From Achromobacter veterisilvae (GTDB lineage Bacteria; Pseudomonadota; Gammaproteobacteria; Burkholderiales; Burkholderiaceae_B), in contig NZ_UFQC01000030.1 in assembly GCF_900496975.1 (NCBI RefSeq), positions 16,770 to 80,769 of the forward strand: DNA of 64,000 nucleotides, read 5' to 3'. The translations under genes were made by a program, and so were the position numbers. Below, piece after piece: positions 1 to 9,737 of the stretch (positions are counted from its first letter, which is position 1; each line of letters opens with the position of its first letter). The notes below the pieces were generated by a model, which made no database searches, was not told where the DNA came from, and saw nothing but the letters and a program-made list of their open reading frames with translations.

Positions 1-1209
1 CCAGGTCACGAAGAATTGCGCAAAGCCGCCGAAAACGGAAATGCCCAGCCCGTACACGACCGACATGCCGGTCGTGCGCACCGCCTTCGGAAACAGCTCC
101 GGCAGCATGGTGATCACGGGCGCGGTCTGCAGGGCCAGCAGCACCGCCAGCAAGGCGATCACCGTCATCAGCCGCCCGGTGCTGGGCGCGGACACCAGCC
201 ACTGGAAACACGGCAGCAATGCGCACACGGTGGCCGCGCGCGACCAGAAGATCACCTTCTTGCGCCCCACCCGGTCGGCCAGCATGCCGACGAACGGCGC
301 GATCAGGAAACCGATGGCGCCCAGCACGACGCTGGCGGACAGGGTGGACGTGGCGGGCAGGCCCAGTTCCTTGTTGGCGTAGGCCGGCATGTAGAAGCCG
401 ATGATCTGCGCGCACACCATGCCGCCGATCACCAGCAGGATGCCCTTGACCACGAGGGCCTTGTGTTCGGCGAACACGCGGCGCAGGGGCTGATGGCCGG
501 CCGACGCCGCCGACTGCGCCGCGCTGGCGCGCGACGGCTGTTCGAGCGTTTCCTCCAGATTGCGCCGGATGTAGGCGCCCACCGGCACCGTCAGGATGCC
601 GATCACGAACGGCACGCGCCAGCCCCAGGCCTGCATCTGCTCCCTGGTCAGCGCGGCCGTCAGCAGGGCCACCGTGAGCGCGCCCAGCATCACGCCCAGC
701 GACTGGCTGCCGAACTGCCAACTGGAATAGAAGCCGCGCTTCTCCGGCGGCGCGTGCTCCACCAGCAGCGTGGTCGACGCGCCCACCTCCCCGCCCGCCG
801 CGAAGCCCTGGATCAGGCGCGCCAGCACCATCAGCACCGGCCCCGCCGCGCCCATCTGCGCGTGGGTCGGCGCGGCCGCGATCAGCGCACAGCCCAGCCC
901 CATCAGCCACAGGGTAAGCGTCATGGCCGCGCGCCGCCCGTGGCGGTCGGCATAGGACCCGATCAGCATGCCGCCCACCGGGCGCATCAGGAAGCCGACG
1001 CCGAAGGTGGCGGTGGTCAGCAGCAACTGCCCGTAACCCGAGGCGGCCGGAAAGAACAGCGGCCCGATGACCAGCATCAGGAACGTGAAAACGGTGAAGT
1101 CGAAGAACTCCAGCGCGTTGCCGATCGTGGTGCCGGCGATGACGCGCCGGCGCATCGCCGGCGTGTGGAGATCCTGCCGGCCCGGCGCGGCGGCGATAGC
1201 GATAGACAT
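1..1209 (-). CDS. MFS transporter, metabolite:H+ symporter (MHS) type, partial
   Basis: This inner-membrane proton symporter probably imports an organic acid. The frame is open from the ATG at 1209 to the window edge (403 codons), so the C-terminus is missing. The N-terminus carries NALEFFDFTVF, typical of the MHS/citrate-proline-shikimate branch. Two loop motifs of the MFS type are visible, ADRHGRR after the second to third helix and ADRVGRKK at the start of the second half, with many hydrophobic helices between. It is divergent from a LysR gene, which suggests that regulator controls it. The substrate cannot be read from the sequence. Confidence 0.9.
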   Translation of the reverse strand, partial: MSIAIAAAPGRQDLHTPAMRRRVIAGTTIGNALEFFDFTVFTFLMLVIGPLFFPAASGYGQLLLTTATFGVGFLMRPVGGMLIGSYADRHGRRAAMTLTLWLMGLGCALIAAAPTHAQMGAAGPVLMVLARLIQGFAAGGEVGASTTLLVEHAPPEKRGFYSSWQFGSQSLGVMLGALTVALLTAALTREQMQAWGWRVPFVIGILTVPVGAYIRRNLEETLEQPSRASAAQSAASAGHQPLRRVFAEHKALVVKGILLVIGGMVCAQIIGFYMPAYANKELGLPATSTLSASVVLGAIGFLIAPFVGMLADRVGRKKVIFWSRAATVCALLPCFQWLVSAPSTGRLMTVIALLAVLLALQTAPVITMLPELFPKAVRTTGMSVVYGLGISVFGGFAQFFVTW

Positions 1210-1314
1210 TTTTTCCCCTTGATGTCCGTTCCGGTGGCGGCCGGCCCGTGAACCCGGACGCTGCGCCTGCCCCGTGAGCATGAATATACGGACGGCAAAC
1301 GATAAGGAAAAGAC

Positions 1315-1338
1315 AGTATTTTTGTTCCAGCGAATACT
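1315..1338. promoter_or_regulatory. Putative LysR operator between divergent genes
   Basis: The inverted repeat AGTATT-N12-AATACT lies in the 178-bp divergent region between the MFS gene and the LysR gene, and contains a T-N11-A type core as LysR boxes do. An AT-rich TATATG about 10 bp further on could be the -10 of the LysR gene. Function is inferred from position and symmetry only. Confidence 0.45.
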
Positions 1339-1387
1339 TTTTCTTATATGCTGGCGCTGGTCGATTCCCGGATCCGGACTCCGCCCC

Positions 1388-2317
1388 ATGAACCTGCGCC
1401 AACTACGCGCCTTCGTACTGATCGCCGAGCACGGCAGCATCCGCGCCGCGGCGCGCGCGCTGTTCGTCACCCAGCCCGCGGCCACGCGCAGCCTGCGCGA
1501 ACTGGAGCAGAGCGTGGGCGCCGAACTGATGCGGCGCAGCGCCCGGGGAGTGGAGCTGACCGTCTATGGCGAAGCCCTGTACAAGCGCGCCGTCCTGATC
1601 CTGCAGGAAGCGCGCAGGGCGCAGGAAGAAATCGGACAGATGCGCGACGGCGAAGGCGGCACGCTGAACCTGGCGTTCAGTTCGGCCGCGCTGACGGTGC
1701 TGCCCGCCGCGCTGGCCGCCTTCCGCGCGCGCATGCCGCGCGTGGCCGTCGCCTTCAACGAGGTGGCGCCGCCCTACAGCCATGAACAACTGGAATCGGG
1801 CCGCTACGATTTCCTGGTGCAGACGGAATACGACGGCGACATCGACGACGGTTTCGCCCGCGCCACGCTGTTCACCCTGCCGCTGGCGGTCGGCGCGCGC
1901 GCCGGCCATCCGCTGCGCCACGCCCGCAGCCTGGCCGAACTGCACGATGCCCTATGGCTGCTGCCCGGCAACCTCCAGGCGCCCGCCAACCTGCTGCGGC
2001 TGGCCTTCGCGGCCCACAAGCTGCCGGCGCCCCGCGACGTGATCCCGTGCCAGTCGATCGCGGTGGCGCTCGCCATCATCGCCGAAAGCGATGCCCTGGG
2101 CATCTTCGTGCGCAACCTGTTCGACCACAGCCTGCTGCCGCGGGGCCTGCGCATGCTGTCATTGGCGCACGAACTGCCCGCCGCGCGCGTTTCCATCCTG
2201 ACCCGCGCCGACTCGCCGCCCACTCCGGCGGCGCAATGCTTCATCGATTGCCTGCTGGACGCGCGCGCGGGCACGGCGGACGCGGGCGCGCCAGGGCTGC
2301 GCCCGAAACGCGCCTAG
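1388..2317 (+). CDS. LysR-family transcriptional regulator
   Basis: This 309-residue LysR regulator has the usual family length. Residues 1-60 form the winged helix-turn-helix (MNLRQLRAFVLIAEHGSIRA, then FVTQPAATRSLRELE), followed by a substrate-binding-like effector domain from about residue 90. I chose the ATG at 1388 because the LysR N-terminal consensus starts there; the frame remains open further upstream without family similarity. It is divergent from the MHS transporter at 1-1209, so autoregulation plus control of that transporter is the natural inference. Its stop codon overlaps the convergent hydantoinase gene by 4 bp. Confidence 0.92.
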   Translation: MNLRQLRAFVLIAEHGSIRAAARALFVTQPAATRSLRELEQSVGAELMRRSARGVELTVYGEALYKRAVLILQEARRAQEEIGQMRDGEGGTLNLAFSSAALTVLPAALAAFRARMPRVAVAFNEVAPPYSHEQLESGRYDFLVQTEYDGDIDDGFARATLFTLPLAVGARAGHPLRHARSLAELHDALWLLPGNLQAPANLLRLAFAAHKLPAPRDVIPCQSIAVALAIIAESDALGIFVRNLFDHSLLPRGLRMLSLAHELPAARVSILTRADSPPTPAAQCFIDCLLDARAGTADAGAPGLRPKRA

Positions 2318-3855
2318 CGCGCGCGCCCGGCGATCTCGCCCACCACCCGGACCCGCGCCCTTACGGCGTTTCCGGGCAGATAGGCCAGCGGAATGTCTTC
2401 CTGCTCGATCACGGTGATCGTTTCCGCGTCCGCGCCCGCCGCCACGGCGCGCTCCACCGCGATGCCGCGCGCGCGTTCCAGCAGTTCCTCGCGGCCCAGG
2501 TTGGTGAAGATCTGGTCGACCTCGCCCGAGACCTGCGCGATGGCCGCGCCCACGGCGTTCGCCACGGCATGGTTCTCGACCCGCACCACGTCGGAGAAGC
2601 CCGCGACCCGGTCGGGAATCAGGACCGAACCGCCGCCCACGGCGATCAGCGGCACCTCCCGCGCATCGCTCTTCATGCGGTCGCAGGCCTCCGCGATGGC
2701 GTCATGGATGCGGGCAAGCGCGCCGCGCACCATGGCCGGATCCAGATGCGCCACCCGGGCGCGGTCGCCGATGTCGGCCAGTCCCGCCGCGACGGCGATA
2801 TCGGTGCAGGTGAGCTGCTGGCCGCCGAATACCAGGGCCTCTTCGAGCAGGCGGTGGCCGACGCTGACCGGGCCGACCTGCAAGGTCTGCGGATCCACCA
2901 GCGTCCCGCCGCCCACCCCGATGGAAAGCAGGTCGGGCATGCGGAACGCGGTGCGCACGCCGCCCACTTCCACCATATTGTTGGCCTGGCGCGGAAAGCC
3001 GTTCTGCACGTAGCCCACGTCCGCCGTAGTGCCGCCGACGTCGCAGACCACCGCATCGTTGATCGAAGCCAGGAACACCGCCCCGCGCATCGAATTCGTG
3101 GGCCCGGACGCGAAGGAATGCACCGGGAAGTCGCGCGCATTCTCGGCCAGGGTGACCGTGCCGTCGTTCTGGGTAAGGAACAGCGGCGCGCGGATGCCGC
3201 TGTCGGCCAGCGCCTGCACGAACGCGTCGGTCGTCTTGTGGGCCAGGTCGATCAGCGTGGCGTTCAGCAGCGCCACGTTCTCCCGCCCCAGCAGGCCGAT
3301 GCGGCCCAGTTGGTGCGAATAGGTGATGCGGCAGTCGGGATGCTCCTGCAGCAGGATCTCGCCCGCGCGCAGTTCGGCCGCGCCGATCAGGGGCGAGAAG
3401 ACGCCGCTGATCGCCACCGTGGAAACGCCCGACGCGCGGATGGCGCGCGCCGCGTCGCGCACCGCGATTTCATCCAGCGGCATCAGCTCGCGGCCGTCGA
3501 ATTCATGGCCGCCCTGCACCAGGTACGTGCCGCCGTTGACCTTCCGCGCCAGGTCCTCGGGCCAATCGCAGAACGGCAGCAGCGACGCCGCCGCCGGCAG
3601 GCACACGCGCAGCGCGGCGGCCGGTTCCAGGTCGCGGCGCTGCACGACGGCGTTGGTGAAATGCGTGGTGCCGATCATCACGGCGTCCGGCGTGGCCGCC
3701 GGCGGGCAGGCCTGGATCAGCGCGGCGAGCGCGCGCCGCACCCCCGTGGTCACGTCGGAGGTGGTGGGCGACTTGACCGCGCCCAGCACGCGGTTGTCCT
3801 GCACAAAAACGGCGTCCGTGTTGGTGCCGCCTACGTCGATGCCTATGTGTTTCAT
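2314..3855 (-). CDS. Hydantoinase A / oxoprolinase family protein (HyuA-like)
   Basis: This 513-residue cytoplasmic enzyme belongs to the ATP-dependent hydantoinase/5-oxoprolinase superfamily (ASKHA fold). The ATP-binding motif MKHIGIDVGGTNTDAVFV begins at the chosen ATG, followed by GTTHFTNAVVQRRDL and a C-terminal glycine-rich segment AVGGGSVLIPD. The family hydrolyses hydantoin-like or oxoproline rings. No HyuB subunit is nearby. Instead the gene sits 10 bp downstream of a DUF917 gene, a pairing seen in S-methylthiohydantoin desulfurase-like systems. It is probably co-transcribed with DUF917 and divergent from a peptide-type ABC transporter. The exact substrate is unknown. Confidence 0.88.
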   Translation of the reverse strand: MKHIGIDVGGTNTDAVFVQDNRVLGAVKSPTTSDVTTGVRRALAALIQACPPAATPDAVMIGTTHFTNAVVQRRDLEPAAALRVCLPAAASLLPFCDWPEDLARKVNGGTYLVQGGHEFDGRELMPLDEIAVRDAARAIRASGVSTVAISGVFSPLIGAAELRAGEILLQEHPDCRITYSHQLGRIGLLGRENVALLNATLIDLAHKTTDAFVQALADSGIRAPLFLTQNDGTVTLAENARDFPVHSFASGPTNSMRGAVFLASINDAVVCDVGGTTADVGYVQNGFPRQANNMVEVGGVRTAFRMPDLLSIGVGGGTLVDPQTLQVGPVSVGHRLLEEALVFGGQQLTCTDIAVAAGLADIGDRARVAHLDPAMVRGALARIHDAIAEACDRMKSDAREVPLIAVGGGSVLIPDRVAGFSDVVRVENHAVANAVGAAIAQVSGEVDQIFTNLGREELLERARGIAVERAVAAGADAETITVIEQEDIPLAYLPGNAVRARVRVVGEIAGRAR

Positions 3856-3865
3856 GTCAGGGGCT

Positions 3866-4972
3866 CTATGCGAAGACCGAGCGATAGTCGAAATCGAAGC
3901 CAAAGGCGCGCGGGCCGACCAGTTCCAGTCCGCGCGGCGTGGTGAAGACGGACGGCGCGGGCAGCGCCAGCACGCTCACGCGCTGGCCGAATCGCAGCAC
4001 GTCGGTCCCGATGCCGTCGCCGCTGACCGAATCCAGCACGCAGATCAGGTCGGGCGTCATCACTTCGGGCACGCCGTCGCGCTCGCCCACCGAGAATTCA
4101 TTCTGGAAATGCAGCGTGTACCGCGAACCGCGGTCCTCGCCCAGGCCTTCGAGCACGGCGCGGCCGCGCAGGAATCCCGCCGTGGTGCGGCGCTCGACGT
4201 CGACGACCTTGCCGGTGAACATGCGCTTGCCCGCCGTTTCCTGCAGCACGGCGCCGATCACGTCGTCGTGCTGGCGGCGCGCGCGCAGCACGACTTCGCC
4301 CAGGCGGATCGCCTTGCTGACGGTATAGAGAATGCCGTGGTCCTTGACTTCGCTGCCTCGCCGCGGCGTCTTGCAGGTGGCGGCCGTGGACCCCATTTCG
4401 ACCACGACCTTGCGGCTCAGGCGCTCGACCCAGGTGGCCGAGGCGGCGCGCGTCACGATGACCTCGTTGTCGCGGATGTCGGCGACGGCCAGCGGGTACA
4501 TGGGCAGATCGTTCGCGGCGAAACTCGTCATCTGGGCCTCCGGATAGGCCCGGCCCATGCTGTCCGCATCCACCACGGGCAGGCCCGTCAACGCCGCCAC
4601 CATGAAGGGCTGCAGGCCGTTGCCGCCGCCGATCTCCAGGGCCATCACGGCGCGGAAGCGCGCGCCGCAGTATTCCTCCATCATGCGCACCGGCTTGACC
4701 GCGAAATGCGGGTCGGCCAGGCGTTCCTGCCCGACCAGCGGCGCGCCCATGCCCGAAACCACCGCGACGCGGTCGTCGTCGTCCAGGTACATGGGATCCA
4801 GCAGAGAGACGCTGTAGCCCTTCTTGTAGAGCTGGCGCATGTTCAACAGTTTCTGGTACGGATCGCCGCCGCCGCCGGTGCCCAGGATCCAGGCGCCCAC
4901 GGCCAGGGCTTCCATCTCTTCGGCGGATACGACGCGCGTTCCGGTGTTCGTGCTTGCGGCTACAGATAGCAT
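3866..4972 (-). CDS. DUF917 family protein (S-methylthiohydantoin desulfurase-like)
   Basis: This 368-residue protein is recognised as DUF917 by the N-terminal GAWILGTGGGGDP stretch (about residues 26-38), the EIGGGNGLQPF segment near residue 114 and the DADSMGRAYPEAQM motif near 136. The family is associated with hydantoin/thiohydantoin-ring chemistry and is often found with, or fused to, hydantoinase-A-like domains. Here the HyuA-like gene follows 10 bp downstream, so the two probably form one enzyme system. It heads a two-gene operon whose promoter must lie in the 233-bp region shared with the divergent ABC transporter operon. The substrate is not determined. Confidence 0.85.
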   Translation of the reverse strand: MLSVAASTNTGTRVVSAEEMEALAVGAWILGTGGGGDPYQKLLNMRQLYKKGYSVSLLDPMYLDDDDRVAVVSGMGAPLVGQERLADPHFAVKPVRMMEEYCGARFRAVMALEIGGGNGLQPFMVAALTGLPVVDADSMGRAYPEAQMTSFAANDLPMYPLAVADIRDNEVIVTRAASATWVERLSRKVVVEMGSTAATCKTPRRGSEVKDHGILYTVSKAIRLGEVVLRARRQHDDVIGAVLQETAGKRMFTGKVVDVERRTTAGFLRGRAVLEGLGEDRGSRYTLHFQNEFSVGERDGVPEVMTPDLICVLDSVSGDGIGTDVLRFGQRVSVLALPAPSVFTTPRGLELVGPRAFGFDFDYRSVFA

Positions 4973-5047
4973 GGTTCGATGAAGTCAGAAGTGAGCCGGG
5001 ATGGGAGACAAACCTTACTTCGCCGCGATCTGGCGGGGCAAATTGAA

Positions 5048-5088
5048 TATGCGCATGTCTCGCATAGACCCAAATCATGCGCCTGCAT
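5048..5088. promoter_or_regulatory. Two palindromes in divergent HyuA/DUF917 - ABC transporter promoter
   Basis: TATGCG-N7-CGCATA spans 5048-5066 and ATGCGCCTGCAT spans 5077-5088, in the 233-bp region between the DUF917 start and the ABC binding-protein start. The two share ATGCG/CGCAT half-sites, as expected for a tandem operator that could coordinate both operons. The candidate regulator is the LysR at 10739-11641, at the end of the ABC operon. Confidence 0.45.
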
Positions 5089-5205
5089 GTGTTGAACCTA
5101 TGTGCCGCATTCTTCGTATTTATTTGCCGTGGCCTGGTGCATCTGCAAATATCAGGCCACGTCCTCCGGCACCGACCGGCAAGCGATATACAAGGGGAAA
5201 CACCA

Positions 5206-6786
5206 ATGCGGCAACGCCTGAGCAACTTCCTTCTGGCAACGGCCATCGCCTGCGCCCCAGCGGCCTCGCATGCGTTCGAGACCTCGAACGGCAAGCGCAT
5301 CCTCGTGATCGGCGGACAGCAGGCGGTGTCCGTCATGGACCCGGCGCAGAAATACGACTTGTCCATACGCACCATCCAGCAGGCCACCTATGACGCGCTG
5401 CTGAAATACGAGGGCGATCCGCCCGAACTCAAGCCCTGGCTCGCCACGTCGTGGTCGGCGAATCCGGACGCCACCGAATGGACCTTCAAGCTGGATCCGC
5501 GCGCCCGCTTCCAGAACGGCGATCCGGTGGACGCCGCCGCCGTGAAGGCCTCGTTCGAGCGCACGCTCAAGCTGAACAAGGGCCCCGCCTGGATGTACGC
5601 CGACTTCCTGAAGTCCGAGAACATCCTGGTCGACGATCCGCAGACCATCCGTTTCAAGCTGACGCGCCCCTACGCCGCGTTCCTCGGGCTGATGCCGTGG
5701 TGGTACATCGTCAACGTGAAGGAAGCGATGGCGCACGAGCAGAACGGCGACTACGGCCAGCAATGGCTGACCGAGCACACCGCCGGATCCGGCCCGTTCC
5801 GCGTCAAGCGCGTGGAACCCAATTCCCTGTACGAACTGGAAACCTGGAACGACTACTGGAAAGGCTGGCCCCAGCCCGAAAAGGCGCGGCTGGGCGGCAT
5901 CATCTACCGCGTCATCACCGAGAACTCCAGCCGCCGCGCGGCGCTGGCCCGCGGCGAGATCGACATCGCCGGCAGCCTGTCGCCCGAGGACATCGACCAG
6001 CTCGCGGCCGTCAAGGGCGTGAAGATCGGCCGCAAGCCCGGCATGGGCGGATTCGGCCTGAAGTTCAATACCCAGGGCAAGTACATGTCGGACCTGAACT
6101 TGCGCCGCGCGCTGGCCTATGCGTTCGACTATGAATCGCTGCTGAAGATCTACAACGGCAAGGCGCGCCTGATGGACAGCCCGTTCTCGCCGTCGGTGCA
6201 AGGCCACATCGCGGTGCCGGACATGCCGCGCCGCGACATGGACCGCGCGCGCGACTACCTGGCCAAGTCGAAGTGGCCGCAGGGCGGCATCGAACTGGAA
6301 TACGTGTACGTGCAGGGGCTGGAAGAAGAACGCCAGATGGGCCTGCTGCTGATCGACAACCTGAAGCCGCTGAACATCACGGTCCGCATGGTGCCGCTGA
6401 CCTGGCCGAACATGGTGGCGCGCGGCGCCAAGGTGGAGACCTCGCCCGACATTTTCGCGTCGTTCACCTCGGTGATGTCGATCGACCCCGACTCCGTGGC
6501 CTACATGTACCACAAGGGATCCTGGGGGCAGTACTACGCCACGCACTTTCTCGACGACCCCGAACTCTTCTCGCTGATCGAACGCGCGCGCACTCTGTCC
6601 GCCTGGTCCGATCGCCAGCCGCTGTATGAAGACATCCAGCGCCGCATCGTGGCCGACCAGCCCGAGATATTCGGCATGATCCGCGACCGCACCACGGCCT
6701 CGCGCGACTATGTCCAGGGCCTGCTGGACTCGCCCATCCGCATGGCCAGCGAGTTCGACCTGTACCCGCTGTACATCGGCCGCTAG
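5206..6786 (+). CDS. ABC transporter periplasmic binding protein, peptide/nickel (family 5) type
   Basis: This 526-residue protein has a classical signal peptide (about residues 1-23, ending SHAF) and the family-5 extracellular solute-binding fold, with PDATEWTFKLDPRARFQNGD (about residues 87-106) and LNLRRALAYAFDYESLL (about residues 297-313). It would deliver a peptide-like or cyclic-amide ligand to the permeases encoded just downstream. The start was chosen at the ATG giving the signal peptide, preceded by AAGGGGAA; the upstream in-frame Met lacks these. It is the first gene of a five-gene ABC operon and divergent from DUF917/HyuA, suggesting uptake of the substrate those enzymes process (inference). 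Confidence 0.93.
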   Translation: MRQRLSNFLLATAIACAPAASHAFETSNGKRILVIGGQQAVSVMDPAQKYDLSIRTIQQATYDALLKYEGDPPELKPWLATSWSANPDATEWTFKLDPRARFQNGDPVDAAAVKASFERTLKLNKGPAWMYADFLKSENILVDDPQTIRFKLTRPYAAFLGLMPWWYIVNVKEAMAHEQNGDYGQQWLTEHTAGSGPFRVKRVEPNSLYELETWNDYWKGWPQPEKARLGGIIYRVITENSSRRAALARGEIDIAGSLSPEDIDQLAAVKGVKIGRKPGMGGFGLKFNTQGKYMSDLNLRRALAYAFDYESLLKIYNGKARLMDSPFSPSVQGHIAVPDMPRRDMDRARDYLAKSKWPQGGIELEYVYVQGLEEERQMGLLLIDNLKPLNITVRMVPLTWPNMVARGAKVETSPDIFASFTSVMSIDPDSVAYMYHKGSWGQYYATHFLDDPELFSLIERARTLSAWSDRQPLYEDIQRRIVADQPEIFGMIRDRTTASRDYVQGLLDSPIRMASEFDLYPLYIGR

Positions 6787-6791
6787 CCCCC

Positions 6792-7802
6792 ATGCTGCGC
6801 TTCATCCTGAAACGCTCGGCCTTCATGCTGGCGATGCTGGCCGGCCTGCTGGCCATCACGTTCACGATCTCGCACGTCGCGCCGGGCGACCCCGCCCGCC
6901 TGGCGGCCGGCCCCAACGCCACCGAGGCGATGGTGGAGACCATCCGCGCCGAGTACGGCATGGACCGGCCCGTCCTGGCGCAGTTCTTCACGTATCTGGG
7001 CGGCGTGATCCACGGGGACCTGGGGCGCTCCATCACCACCACGCGCCCGGTGTTCCAGGACCTGCTGCGCTACTTCCCGGCCACGCTGGAACTGGTGTGC
7101 TTCTCCATCCTGCTGTCCATCGTGGGCGGCGTGGCCCTGGGCACGGTGGCCGCCGCCACGCAGAACCGCTGGCCGGACCACCTCATCCGCCTGCTGTCCA
7201 CCTCCGGCGTGGCCTTCCCGATGTTTTCGCTGGGGCTGCTGTTGAAGTACCTGTTCGCGCAGCACCTGGAATGGCTTCCACTGGGAGGAAGGCTGGACAT
7301 GCTGGCCATCCCGCCGGACACGATCACGGGCTTCTACACGATAGACAGCCTGCTGCACGGCGACTACGAGACCTTCGCCTCGGCCCTGGGCTACATGATC
7401 CTGCCCGCCTTGGCGCTGGCGTTCCCGGCGCTGGCGTCCATCATCCGCGTGAACCGCGCCGAGATGCTGGAAGTGCTGCGCCAGGACTACATCGTGGCCG
7501 CTCGCGCGCATGGCGTCGCCCCGTGGCGCGTGATCGCCAAGTACGCCTTGCGCAACGCCATGCTGCCCACCCTGGCCATGATCGGCCTGCGCTTCGGCTG
7601 GATGCTGGGCGGCACGGTGCTGATCGAGTCGGTGTTCGACTGGCCGGGCATCGGGCTGTATGCGGTGCAGGCCACGATGAATTCCGACTTCCAGCCCATC
7701 ATGGGCGTCACGCTGGTCCTGGGCGCAAGCTTCATGCTGATCAACTTCGTCATCGACATCGTCTACGGCGCGCTGGATCCTCGCGTCCGCCACCAGGGCT
7801 GA
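6792..7802 (+). CDS. ABC transporter permease, DppB/OppB type
   Basis: This 336-residue inner-membrane permease follows the binding-protein gene by 5 bp. It has the N-terminal helix of DppB proteins (MLRFILKRSAFMLAMLAGLL), the cytoplasmic AARAHGVAPWRVIAKYALRN coupling-helix (EAA-like) segment near residue 235, and several further membrane helices. It pairs with the DppC-type permease that follows. The somewhat long loop around GGRLDMLAIPPDTITGFYTI matches the periplasmic insertion typical of this subfamily. Confidence 0.93.
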   Translation: MLRFILKRSAFMLAMLAGLLAITFTISHVAPGDPARLAAGPNATEAMVETIRAEYGMDRPVLAQFFTYLGGVIHGDLGRSITTTRPVFQDLLRYFPATLELVCFSILLSIVGGVALGTVAAATQNRWPDHLIRLLSTSGVAFPMFSLGLLLKYLFAQHLEWLPLGGRLDMLAIPPDTITGFYTIDSLLHGDYETFASALGYMILPALALAFPALASIIRVNRAEMLEVLRQDYIVAARAHGVAPWRVIAKYALRNAMLPTLAMIGLRFGWMLGGTVLIESVFDWPGIGLYAVQATMNSDFQPIMGVTLVLGASFMLINFVIDIVYGALDPRVRHQG

Positions 7803-7807
7803 GCCTC

Positions 7808-8707
7808 ATGTCCACCACCGCCCTTTCGTCTTCCCCGCCGCCCGCCCGCCACGGGCTCGCGCGGCAACTGCGGCTGTATGCCGCCACTTTCGCGCGGAAC
7901 AAGTCCGCGATGCTGGGCCTGGCCATCGTCGCCGCCTTCCTGCTGGTGGCGCTGTTCGCGCCCTGGCTGGCGCCCTATCCGGAGGATGCCGCCGGCTCCG
8001 TCAAGCTGGCGCAGAAACTGCTGCCGCCCAGCTCCGCCCATTGGTTCGGCACCGACGAGATGGGCAACGACATCCTGTCGCGCGTGATCCTGGGCGCGCG
8101 CACCTCCTTGCAGATCGGCCTGACCATCACCTGCATCGCCGCGCTGATCGGCGTGCCCCTGGGCGTCATCGCGGGCTACTTCGGCGGCCGGGTGCAGGAA
8201 CTGATCATGCGCGTGACCGACATCTTCCTGTCGGTGCCGGGGCTGGTGCTGGCGATCGCCATCGTGGGCGCGCTGGGGCCGGGCATCCTGAACGCCATGA
8301 TCGCGCTGTCGCTGGTGTGGTGGCCGGGCTATGTGCGCCTGGTGCAGGCCAAGACGCTGTCGCTCAAGGGCGAGGTCTACATCGACGCCGCCCGCATGAT
8401 GGGCGCGGGGCCGCTGCGCATCGTGTTCGTGCACATCCTGCCCAACTGCGTGTCGCCCATCGTGATCAAGGCGTCCATGGACATGGGAATGGCCATCCTC
8501 AGCGCGGCCAGCCTGGGCTTCCTGGGCCTGGGCGCCCAGCCGCCCTCGCCCGAATGGGGCGCCATGATTTCCGTGGGCCGCAACTACCTGCCGCAGTGGT
8601 GGTGGTATTCGGCCTTTCCCGGGCTGGCCATCTATCTGACGGTGCTGGGGTTCAACCTGATCGGCGACGGGCTGCGCGACGTGCTCGATCCCAAGCAAAG
8701 GAGCTGA
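7808..8707 (+). CDS. ABC transporter permease, DppC/OppC type
   Basis: This 299-residue inner-membrane permease starts 5 bp after its partner. The N-terminal region RNKSAMLGLAIVAAFLLVAL is the OppC N-terminal helix, GTDEMGNDILSRVILGARTS (about residues 79-98) is the highly conserved DppC signature, and DAARMMGAGPLRIVFVHILP is the EAA-type coupling segment. The ATG at 7808 was chosen over the long upstream open frame because family similarity begins just after it. With the DppB-like gene it forms the transmembrane heterodimer of the importer. Confidence 0.93.
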   Translation: MSTTALSSSPPPARHGLARQLRLYAATFARNKSAMLGLAIVAAFLLVALFAPWLAPYPEDAAGSVKLAQKLLPPSSAHWFGTDEMGNDILSRVILGARTSLQIGLTITCIAALIGVPLGVIAGYFGGRVQELIMRVTDIFLSVPGLVLAIAIVGALGPGILNAMIALSLVWWPGYVRLVQAKTLSLKGEVYIDAARMMGAGPLRIVFVHILPNCVSPIVIKASMDMGMAILSAASLGFLGLGAQPPSPEWGAMISVGRNYLPQWWWYSAFPGLAIYLTVLGFNLIGDGLRDVLDPKQRS

Positions 8708-8711
8708 TGCA

Positions 8712-9737
8712 ATGACGGCTCCCCTGCTCGAATTCGACGATTTCCGCCTGCACTTCGATACGTTCGACGGCTGCTACCAGGCGCTGGACGGCGTCACGCT
8801 CAGCATCGCCGCGGGCGAAAGCCTGGGCATCGTGGGCGAGACCGGCTGCGGCAAATCGGTCACCGCCAAAAGCGTGCTGGGCCTGGTCCCCAGCCCGCCC
8901 GCGCGCGTGGCGGGCGGCGACCTGCGCTATCGCGGCCGCAGCCTGCTGGGCCTGGACGAGGCCGCCATGCGCAGGATCCGCGGCGTGGAGATCGCGATGA
9001 TCTTCCAGGATCCGATGACCTACCTGAACCCGCTGTTCACGATCGGAGACCAGATGTCGGCGGTGATCGCCGCGCACGACGCGGGCAGGCCGCGCGCGCA
9101 GCGCCGCTCCGCCAGCCAGCGCCGGCGCCTCGCCGCCGACATGCTGGCGCGCGTGCACCTGCCCAATCCCGATATCCAGCTAACCCGCTATCCGCACCAG
9201 TTGTCCGGCGGACAGCGCCAGCGCGTGCTGATCGCCATGGCGCTGTCGGGTTCGCCGTCCCTGCTGATCGCCGACGAACCCACCACCGCGCTGGACGTCA
9301 CCATCCAGGCCCAGATCCTGGACCTGCTGGACGAGCTGCGGCGCGATCTTGGGCTGGCCATCCTGTTGATCTCGCACGATCTCGGCGTCATCTCGCGAGT
9401 GTGCGACCGCGTCGCCGTGATGTACGCCGGCACCGTGGTGGAAACCGCTCCCGTCGAAAGCCTGTTCGACGACCCCCGGCATCCGTATACGCGCGGGCTG
9501 CTGGCATCCGTGCCGCATCCCCGCAAGCCGGCGCAGATGCTGGCCGGCATTCCCGGCACCGTGCCCAACCTGTTGCACCCGCCCGCCGGCTGCCGCTTCC
9601 AGGCGCGCTGCCCCTCGGCCGTGCCCGCCTGTAGCCAGCAGCGGCCGGCCACGGTGTCCCTTGCCCCCCGCCATGACGCCGCCTGCCTGCTGCTGGCACA
9701 GCGCCATGTCCACGAGCCCGACCCCCATGCTGCTTGA
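8712..9737 (+). CDS. ABC transporter ATP-binding protein, DppD/OppD type
   Basis: This 341-residue cytoplasmic ATPase has Walker A GETGCGKS (about residues 42-49), signature LSGGQRQRV (about 164-172), Walker B LLIADEP followed by TTALD, and the switch histidine in LLISHDLGV. The C-terminus carries the oligopeptide-type extension with Cys residues ([14 protein letters not shown]), characteristic of DppD/OppD. It starts 4 bp after the DppC-like gene and overlaps the partner ATPase gene by 32 bp, which fits translational coupling of the two ATPases. Confidence 0.93.
   Translation: MTAPLLEFDDFRLHFDTFDGCYQALDGVTLSIAAGESLGIVGETGCGKSVTAKSVLGLVPSPPARVAGGDLRYRGRSLLGLDEAAMRRIRGVEIAMIFQDPMTYLNPLFTIGDQMSAVIAAHDAGRPRAQRRSASQRRRLAADMLARVHLPNPDIQLTRYPHQLSGGQRQRVLIAMALSGSPSLLIADEPTTALDVTIQAQILDLLDELRRDLGLAILLISHDLGVISRVCDRVAVMYAGTVVETAPVESLFDDPRHPYTRGLLASVPHPRKPAQMLAGIPGTVPNLLHPPAGCRFQARCPSAVPACSQQRPATVSLAPRHDAACLLLAQRHVHEPDPHAA

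Noticed and set aside
1954..3945. 663-codon plus-strand open frame
   Set aside because: It overlaps the end of the LysR gene and is antisense to the HyuA-like gene; composition is low-complexity His/Arg/Ala.
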